Source: Chitinophagaceae bacterium (GTDB lineage: Bacteria; Bacteroidota; Bacteroidia; Chitinophagales; Chitinophagaceae). Taken from it: a stretch of 7,557 nucleotides of DNA. This document shows, in pieces, positions 1-4,791 of the stretch. The notes beneath the pieces were generated by a model. That model had not been told where the DNA came from and searched no databases. It was given only the letters and a program-made list of their open reading frames with translations. The first letter of the stretch is position 1. Every line of letters starts with the position of its first letter. The position numbers and the translations under genes are program-made. The DNA is taken from contig CANKNL010000149.1 of NCBI GenBank assembly GCA_947483345.1, forward strand, positions 1-7,557, in the 5' to 3' direction.

Positions 1-1
1 A

Positions 2-976
2 ATCAGTTATAATAAATTAAAAATATTTAACAAACTAAATGGCTATTATGGCATTATCAGTTTACTGCTGATCATTTTTGCTTTTGCAGATAATTTAAAA
101 TCCAGACCTGTAAAATGGCTCACCTGGGCTCAACATATTTGTGTTGGTTTATTTGCGGTTGCATTTCTTTATCATACTTATGGTATGGCGATGCGCTGGT
201 ATCTTTCGGGGCATGCACCCTGGAGCGACGGCTATGAAGCACTTTTGCTGATAGCCTGGAGTACCGTGTTGGCAGGTTTCTTTTTTATTAAGAACACAAA
301 AATTATTCAGGCGGCCACCGCCTTTTTAGCCAGCATGATCCTATTCACTGCAGGGCACAGTAACTACGATCCTCAGCTTACGAATCTGCAACCGGTTTTA
401 AAATCATACTGGCTGATCATTCATGTTGCCGTGATTACCATCAGTTATGGATTCCTGGCACTGGGCTTTATTCTGGGTGTGATCAATATGTTTTTATATC
501 TTTTCAAATCACACAAAAATGCAGTTAAAACAGACTTACTGATCAGTGAGCTGACTTTTATAAATGAAAAAAATCTGCAGATAGGCTTATTTATGGCTAC
601 GCTGGGTACTTTCTTAGGTGGTGTTTGGGCCAATGAATCTTGGGGGCGTTACTGGGGATGGGATGCCAAGGAAACCTGGGCATTAATCATTGTTATTGTG
701 TATTCTATTATTTTACATTTACGGCTGGTACCTAAACTGAGGGGTTCTTTTATTTTCAATATCAGTTCCATCATTGGCTTTGGCAGCGTATTAATGACCT
801 TTATAGGTGTAAATTATTTTTTCTCAAAGGGCTTACATAGCTATGCATCCGATGAAAAAACCATATTCCCCCTTTGGGGTTGGATGATGATTTTATCATT
901 TGTAATTCTGATGATTGCTGCTGGCATAAAAGAAAAAACAATAAATAAAAATGGCGACAGCTATAATGAACCTTAG
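2..976 (+). CDS. ccsA: Cytochrome c biogenesis protein, CcsA/ResC domain (5' end cut by window; probable ResB-ResC-type fusion)
   Basis: This is a polytopic inner-membrane protein of cytochrome c maturation system II, which moves haem across the membrane and attaches it to apocytochromes c with ResB. The frame is open from base 2, so the first internal ATG (185) is not the real start; the codons before it encode clearly homologous sequence (YHTYGMAMRWYLSGHAPWSDGYE runs across it). The tryptophan-rich WWD haem-binding motif appears as WGRYWGWDAKETWAL near 643-687. Candidate haem-ligand histidines are in LYHTYG, in WLIIHVAVITISYG and in GLHSYA. About seven hydrophobic segments can be seen. The sequence ends at TAG (974-976) after a hydrophobic helix and a short basic, polar tail, and a terminator follows 20 bases later. 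In Bacteroidota this domain is commonly the C-terminal half of a ResB-ResC fusion. That is inferred here because the N-terminal part lies outside the window. Confidence 0.9.
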   Translation: MSYNKLKIFNKLNGYYGIISLLLIIFAFADNLKSRPVKWLTWAQHICVGLFAVAFLYHTYGMAMRWYLSGHAPWSDGYEALLLIAWSTVLAGFFFIKNTKIIQAATAFLASMILFTAGHSNYDPQLTNLQPVLKSYWLIIHVAVITISYGFLALGFILGVINMFLYLFKSHKNAVKTDLLISELTFINEKNLQIGLFMATLGTFLGGVWANESWGRYWGWDAKETWALIIVIVYSIILHLRLVPKLRGSFIFNISSIIGFGSVLMTFIGVNYFFSKGLHSYASDEKTIFPLWGWMMILSFVILMIAAGIKEKTINKNGDSYNEP

Positions 977-996
977 TAAAATAAAAAGTTTATAGC

Positions 997-1033
997 AACA
1001 AAGAGGCTGCCTCAAAAGGACAGCCTCTTTGTT
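997..1033. terminator. Strong intrinsic terminator hairpin after ccsA
   Basis: A perfect 13-bp inverted repeat has arms AACAAAGAGGCTG (997-1009) and CAGCCTCTTTGTT (1021-1033). The 11-base loop contains a further CCT/AGG pairing, so the stem can extend to 16 bp with one bulged A. T-rich sequence lies at the 3' side in both directions (CTTTGTTATT on +, and a T-rich tract on -), so it could work both ways. It lies 20 bases after the ccsA stop codon and would end that transcript. Confidence 0.8.
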
Positions 1034-1259
1034 ATTAAAGTAATCCACAGAATCATACTGCATAATTAGTAGAATGTGTTTCCAAAAAGGCATCATATTT
1101 TTCAAAGTTCAGGCCTGCAAGCCTATTCAATAGACTAGGTGATATTTCTTGTATTATTATGTAAACAAGGCGATACAAGAAGTACATGTATTTTACCTTC
1201 CATAATATATACTCTGTTTCTCCAGCATTCTTTTTATCTTTCGCTTTCAAGATTTATAC
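1034..1259. other. Intergenic region upstream of the ChaN-like gene
   Basis: This stretch of about 226 bases lies between the terminator and the ChaN-like gene. A minus-strand frame of 65 codons (1053-1250) starts only at TTG, resembles no family I recognise, and would cover the expected promoter of the next gene; I do not call it. The only promoter-like element is TATCTTTC (1235-1242), one mismatch from the Bacteroidota -7 box TAnnTTTG, and I see no convincing -33 element. Nothing else is supported. Confidence 0.5.
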
Positions 1260-2114
1260 ATGAAAAATTCCCTTTTACTCATTTTGCTATTTTTTGTATT
1301 ACAAAGTGCTTTCGGGCAGCAAAAACCTGCCTATATTTTATTTAATGCCAAAGGCAAAAAGGTATCTTATAAAAAAATGATACGACAGTTATCAAAAAAT
1401 GACATTGTACTCATTGGTGAGTTTCACGATAACCCCATCAGCCACTGGATAGAACTGGAAATAACCAAATCCTGTAAACAAAACCGTAACCTGGTGTTGG
1501 GTGCCGAAATGTTTGAACAGGATAATCAAGCTGCACTGGACATGTACCTGCAGGGGAAACTTACCACCAAAGGATTAGATAGTATGGCACGCCTCTGGAA
1601 AAATTATAAAACTGACTATGCCCCCTTGGTTAATTTTGCAAAAGAAAATAAAATAGTATTTGCAGCCACCAATATTCCCCGCCGCTATGCCTCCCTTATT
1701 TCAAAAGGCGGGTTTGAAGTACTGGATACTATTCCCGCAATAGCCAAAGCCTGGATAGCGCCCCTGCCTATTGCTTTTGATTCAACCTTACCCGGTTATA
1801 AGAATATGCTGACCCAGATGGAGGGCCATGGTACAATCAATATGATAAAGGCACAAGCCAGCAAAGATGCTACCATGGCTTATTTTATTTTAAAATACCA
1901 TGTGCCAGGCAGCCTTTTCATTCATTATAACGGCAGTTACCATTCCAACAATCATGATGGCATTGTGTGGCATTTAAAAAAGGCAAAGCCAGAACTTAAA
2001 ATTGTTACAGTAACAACCGTTTCTCAAAAAGATATTAAAAAACTACTCGCCGAAAATAAAGACAAAGCAGATTTTATTATTTGTGTGGATGAAGATATGA
2101 CCAATACTTATTAA
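1260..2114 (+). CDS. Exported ChaN-like protein (TIKI/haem-binding uptake superfamily)
   Basis: This 284-residue protein is a member of the ChaN family, which is linked to haem/iron binding and uptake at the envelope and belongs to the TIKI fold superfamily. The family signature GEFHDNP lies at residues 53-59, followed by ISHWIELE. The distal conserved block HYNGSYHSNNHDGIVWHL begins at about residue 222 and includes H228. The length fits the family. Residues 1-19 form a signal peptide (hydrophobic core LLLILLFFVL, then SAFG), with cleavage likely near G19-Q20. There is no lipobox cysteine, so it should be a soluble periplasmic protein and not a lipoprotein like classical ChaN. The ATG at 1260 is chosen because the signal peptide starts directly there; no Shine-Dalgarno motif precedes it. 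It stands alone, behind a terminator and 118 bases before the next start. The exact ligand is inferred from the family only. Confidence 0.85.
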   Translation: MKNSLLLILLFFVLQSAFGQQKPAYILFNAKGKKVSYKKMIRQLSKNDIVLIGEFHDNPISHWIELEITKSCKQNRNLVLGAEMFEQDNQAALDMYLQGKLTTKGLDSMARLWKNYKTDYAPLVNFAKENKIVFAATNIPRRYASLISKGGFEVLDTIPAIAKAWIAPLPIAFDSTLPGYKNMLTQMEGHGTINMIKAQASKDATMAYFILKYHVPGSLFIHYNGSYHSNNHDGIVWHLKKAKPELKIVTVTTVSQKDIKKLLAENKDKADFIICVDEDMTNTY

Positions 2115-2232
2115 CTAAGTTGAGCTAACTAATTTTATAAACTGTTAATCCTTTTGTAAAAACCAGCCATCTGTTAATAAATACAACATAAATAAAGCAG
2201 CTTGCCGTTTATTGATCCTATACTCCAGGCAA

Positions 2233-2880
2233 ATGAAATATGTTATCAGTTTTCTATTTTTGCATTCTTCTTTTTTCTTGTTTGCACAAAACAGTCAAGT
2301 TAGCAGCAGCGCTGTTTCGCCATTGGCGCAATATAACATTGAATGGAATAATATAAAATACAATAACTGCAATACAGCAGTTAATGCTGCTTACCTTAGC
2401 AGATCTGAAAAAGAGGTGATTTATATTTTAAACCTCATACGCTGTTACCCGGCCCTTTTTGCCAAAACGGTACTCAAAAAATATCCGGCCTTTTCAGGTA
2501 ATGATTATCTGGCTGATGATGTTTTTTATTACAGATCGCTGGTTGATACCTTACTTACACTACAGCCAATACAGTTGCTTTATCCCGATAAGGCCTGTTT
2601 TATCAGTGCCAAATGCCATGCCTATAGTTCAGGCATCAGCGGCTATGTAGGCCATACACGTAAAACAAAAGACTGTATATCAAAAAAATATTATTATGGG
2701 GAGTGTTGCGACTATGGCCATAAAGACCCACTGGATATTGTTTTATCACTTCTCATAGACGAAGGCATCCCTTCACTTGGGCACCGTATTGTTTGCCTGA
2801 GCAGTTACGCCAAAATTGGTGTATCTATTCAACCACATACTACCTATGGCCATAATGCTGTACTGGATTTTTATTATTAA
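2233..2880 (+). CDS. Exported cysteine-rich CAP-superfamily (SCP/PR-1-like) protein
   Basis: This is a 215-residue secreted protein with a CAP-like domain. The longer frame opens at a TTG (2212), but the ATG at 2233 directly begins a good signal peptide (KYVISFLFLHSSFFLFAQ, cleavage near Q19), so I choose it. CAP features can be seen in order: the N-terminal helix EKEVIYILNLIRCYPALFA (60-78); GHT with H141; YYGE with E157; LLIDEGIPSLGHR with D176/E177 and H184; and a final strand YGHNAVLDFYY. H141, E157, E177 (or D176) and H184 are candidates for the CAP cavity tetrad. The usual GEN motif reads GECC here. Eight cysteines lie in the mature part (46, 71, 122, 128, 148, 158, 159, 188), which suggests disulfides in the periplasm or outside the cell. 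Bacterial CAP proteins have no settled common activity, so none is assigned. It has no obvious operon partner. Confidence 0.75.
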   Translation: MKYVISFLFLHSSFFLFAQNSQVSSSAVSPLAQYNIEWNNIKYNNCNTAVNAAYLSRSEKEVIYILNLIRCYPALFAKTVLKKYPAFSGNDYLADDVFYYRSLVDTLLTLQPIQLLYPDKACFISAKCHAYSSGISGYVGHTRKTKDCISKKYYYGECCDYGHKDPLDIVLSLLIDEGIPSLGHRIVCLSSYAKIGVSIQPHTTYGHNAVLDFYY

Positions 2881-2989
2881 ATAACTTTTAGGCGCATTTT
2901 AGGTAGGAATTGTTAACTTAAAAAATATTCCCCTTCTTTAAAACATTTTAAATATCCATTCGTCTTTACTAATATAGAAAGATGAAATA
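2881..2989. other. Intergenic gap before the ECF sigma gene
   Basis: This gap of 109 AT-rich bases should hold the sigma-gene promoter, since an ECF operon is usually autoregulated, but I cannot identify a convincing -35/-10 pair. A two-codon mini-frame ATG AAA TAA (2982-2990) overlaps the sigma start as TAATG. It may be chance. Confidence 0.4.
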
Positions 2990-3559
2990 ATGACTTTAGC
3001 AATAGATATGACGGCCGAGCGTAACAAAAATATGACCAACAGTATTAAAGCGATAAGCAATCGATTGTTTGGTTTTATTAAACAACGTGTGGCCAGTACA
3101 GAAGACGCAGAGGATATACTACAGGAGGTATTTTACCAGTTTGCAGGACATGCCGAGCCTATTGAACAGGCAACGGGTTGGTTATATAAAGTGGCCCGCA
3201 ATAAAATAACCGATAATTACCGTAAACATAAACTGCCCCTGGCCGATGATATCTTTAACAGCACCGAAAGCGATGAAGAAAATTTTAACTGGAAGGAGAT
3301 GTTACTGCCATCAGACGCTACACCGGAAACGGAATACCTGCGTAATCTTTTTTGGGAAGAACTGAAAGCTGCGCTGGATGAATTGCCCTCCGCACAACGT
3401 GATGTATTTATACAAAATGAAATAGAAGGCATCCCTTTTAAAGTTATCGCATCGGCTTGCGGAGAAAGTGTGGCCACACTGATCAGCCGCAAAAGATATG
3501 CTGTTTTACATTTAAGAGAGCGGCTGCAAATTTTAAAAGATGAATTATTAAATTATTAA
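2990..3559 (+). CDS. RNA polymerase ECF sigma factor (sigma-70 family)
   Basis: This 189-residue group-4 (ECF) sigma factor would direct RNA polymerase to a specific promoter set. Region sigma-2 spans about residues 22-82, with the core-binding/-10 recognition signature DAEDILQEVFYQF (39-51) and WLYKVARNKITDNYRK (64-79). A variable acidic linker (83-118) follows. Region sigma-4 spans about 123-180, with LPSAQRDVFIQNEIEG and a helix-turn-helix ending in VATLISRKRYAVLHLRERL. The absence of sigma-1 and sigma-3 and the length both fit ECF factors. The start may be the ATG at 2990 (used here), 3008 or 3032; all leave sigma-2 intact and no Shine-Dalgarno decides. The next gene starts 11 bases after the stop, so the two are surely cotranscribed. 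No FecR-type or zinc anti-sigma gene is next to it, which leaves the small membrane protein as the candidate regulator (inference). Confidence 0.92.
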   Translation: MTLAIDMTAERNKNMTNSIKAISNRLFGFIKQRVASTEDAEDILQEVFYQFAGHAEPIEQATGWLYKVARNKITDNYRKHKLPLADDIFNSTESDEENFNWKEMLLPSDATPETEYLRNLFWEELKAALDELPSAQRDVFIQNEIEGIPFKVIASACGESVATLISRKRYAVLHLRERLQILKDELLNY

Positions 3560-3570
3560 AATTATAAACA

Positions 3571-3939
3571 ATGAAAACATTTTGGATTAAAAAAGGATTG
3601 ATGATATTATTTTTCGGCGTTGCCGCGGTACTTATATTTGGTTTTGTAGTGATGGGTTTATGGAATGCCATTTTACCGGTTGTACTTGGAGTAAAAGCCA
3701 TCACGTTTTGGCAGGCGCTGGGCATTTTATTGTTAAGTAAAATATTATTTGGAGGGTTTAGCCGTGGCTGTGGTGGCAGACAGAAAACCGGAAAATGGAT
3801 GGAGATGAAACAAAAGTTTTCGGGCATGACTCCTGAAGAAAGAGAAAAATTTAAAGCGGAATGGAAAAACAAATGCGGTAACAGATGGAGCATGCAGCAA
3901 ACAACAACTCATTCGGGTGCAGATATGGCCGCTGAGTAA
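3571..3939 (+). CDS. Small membrane protein cotranscribed with the ECF sigma factor
   Basis: This 122-residue protein has two predicted membrane helices, about residues 9-30 and 44-62. Between them is LWNAILPVVLGVKAITFWQALG, a pattern I associate with small uncharacterised membrane proteins found beside sigma factors in Bacteroidota. After the second helix come a glycine/cysteine stretch (GGFSRGCGG, C67) and a charged tail with MTPEEREKFKAEW (86-98), C102 and a polar end. The TPEEREKF motif recalls the LTxEqR-type segments of Spy/CpxP-like proteins and other metal- or stress-responsive tails, but that likeness is only local. The start is 11 bases after the sigma stop. A role as membrane-bound anti-sigma or signal sensor is inferred from linkage and topology. 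No known anti-sigma domain is visible. Confidence 0.75.
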   Translation: MKTFWIKKGLMILFFGVAAVLIFGFVVMGLWNAILPVVLGVKAITFWQALGILLLSKILFGGFSRGCGGRQKTGKWMEMKQKFSGMTPEEREKFKAEWKNKCGNRWSMQQTTTHSGADMAAE

Positions 3940-4217
3940 ATATGATGTCCCACTTTTTTTAAACAACCTAGTAAATAGCAGGTACATTAAAAAATGCAGA
4001 ACCTGTATTAAATCAGCATCCTTGTACCATAGATTGGAATAGTGCGCTGGATGATAGTGATAAGTTTATAAGCGTTGTTACAAAAACGATTAGCCCGCCA
4101 AAGTAGAAAACAGGGTATTAAAAGCAGGGTGTTTTTGTAAAGAACAGAAGTTATTTTATTGCACCATAAATAAAATAATTTTTTTTATACCTTTGTTTTC
4201 TAAACAAAAAAATAAAA
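3940..4217. other. Gene-poor region upstream of 4218 gene
   Basis: This stretch of 278 bases contains no convincing gene. An open frame runs from 3975 to the TAG at 4104-4106 with protein-like sequence (NQHPCTIDWNSALDDSDKF), but it has no start codon and is bounded by a stop at 3972-3974; it may be a gene remnant or chance. I see no clear terminator hairpin after the membrane-protein gene. The right end holds a candidate promoter for the next gene. Confidence 0.45.
4188..4195 (+). promoter_or_regulatory. Candidate Bacteroidota -7 promoter box TAnnTTTG
   Basis: TACCTTTG matches the Bacteroidota housekeeping -7 consensus TAnnTTTG exactly and lies 22 bases before the ATG at 4218, giving a short A-rich leader. 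The possible -33 element ATTG (4158-4161) is somewhat too far away, so the assignment rests on the -7 box alone. Confidence 0.45.
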
Positions 4218-4697
4218 ATGAAAACCTTACTATCAATCTTAACCCTCTTGAGTATTACCACTTCCCTTTTTGCACAGGATTCTTATGATGAACTAATGAG
4301 CAAATCCCGCCGAGCAAGAACCACCAGCACCATTTTTGTTGCAGCAGGCCCAGTAATAGCAGCCGGTGGTATAGGTACATTAATTTATGGATTGGTAGAA
4401 AATGAATTAGGCGATAGTGTTCCTATTTATGATCAAAATGGCAATTTTATAAGATACGATACAAAACAACATACAACTGAAATCGTTGTTGGAGCAGCAG
4501 CTGCCCTTACGGGAATAGCACTTGCATTAACCAGTATTCATTTTTCCAATAAAGCCAGTGATTTAAAGCGTGAGGCCAGAAAAATGAAATTAAAAACTTC
4601 ATCAGACCGGATTTCTATTCCGGGTTTGCAAAACGGACTTGCAAATAACAGGACAAGGCAGTTTAAACTTTCGCTGGTGATTCCTTTAGGTAATTAA
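4218..4697 (+). CDS. Exported/membrane protein of unknown function
   Basis: I do not recognise this 159-residue protein. Residues 1-20 form a signal peptide (MKTLLSILTLLSITTSLFAQ, cleavage near Q20). A short basic segment (KSRRARTT) is followed by a glycine/alanine-rich hydrophobic helix at about 38-60. A polar loop comes next (61-87, with YDQNGNFIRYD), then a second small-residue-rich hydrophobic helix (about 88-107, VVGAAAALTGIALALTSI). A basic stretch follows (KASDLKREARKMKLK, 112-126), and the end is KLSLVIPLGN, which is strand-like. The layout suggests an envelope protein with a helical hairpin. The start at 4218 is supported by the signal peptide and the A-rich leader. It is a single-gene unit with its own candidate promoter and a terminator 13 bases after its stop. 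Confidence 0.7.
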   Translation: MKTLLSILTLLSITTSLFAQDSYDELMSKSRRARTTSTIFVAAGPVIAAGGIGTLIYGLVENELGDSVPIYDQNGNFIRYDTKQHTTEIVVGAAAALTGIALALTSIHFSNKASDLKREARKMKLKTSSDRISIPGLQNGLANNRTRQFKLSLVIPLGN

Positions 4698-4709
4698 TTT
4701 CACTGACTT

Positions 4710-4746
4710 AAAAAAAATGTTGAGCCAAATGCTCAACATTTTTTTT
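4710..4746. terminator. Bidirectional intrinsic terminator between convergent genes
   Basis: A perfect 16-bp stem (4710-4725 and 4731-4746) has the core ATGTTGAGC/GCTCAACAT, a 5-base loop (CAAAT), and an A8 tract on one side with a T8 tract on the other. It therefore gives a T-tailed hairpin on both strands. It lies 13 bases after the + strand gene stop (4697) and 46 bases after the minus-strand icmF stop (4792), and can end both transcripts. Confidence 0.9.
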
Positions 4747-4791
4747 ATACCTGTATAAAATTTAATTTTATCCCCAAAGCGAAAAAACTGA

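Noticed and set aside
185..187. ATG at 185 as the start of ccsA.
   Set aside because: The frame is open and clearly homologous upstream to the window edge, so this is an internal methionine.
1053..1250. Minus-strand frame of 65 codons upstream of the ChaN-like gene, ending 20 bases before the 997-1033 hairpin.
   Set aside because: It starts only at TTG, resembles no known family, and overlaps the expected promoter of the + strand gene. The nearby hairpin is explained by ccsA termination.
2115..2150. Possible terminator after the ChaN-like gene (AGTT/AACT pairing near 2118-2130).
   Set aside because: Only about four base pairs plus a wobble, and no proper T-tract.
2212..2214. TTG at 2212 as the start of the CAP protein.
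   Set aside because: The ATG at 2233 directly begins a well-formed signal peptide; the TTG start would put seven polar residues before it.
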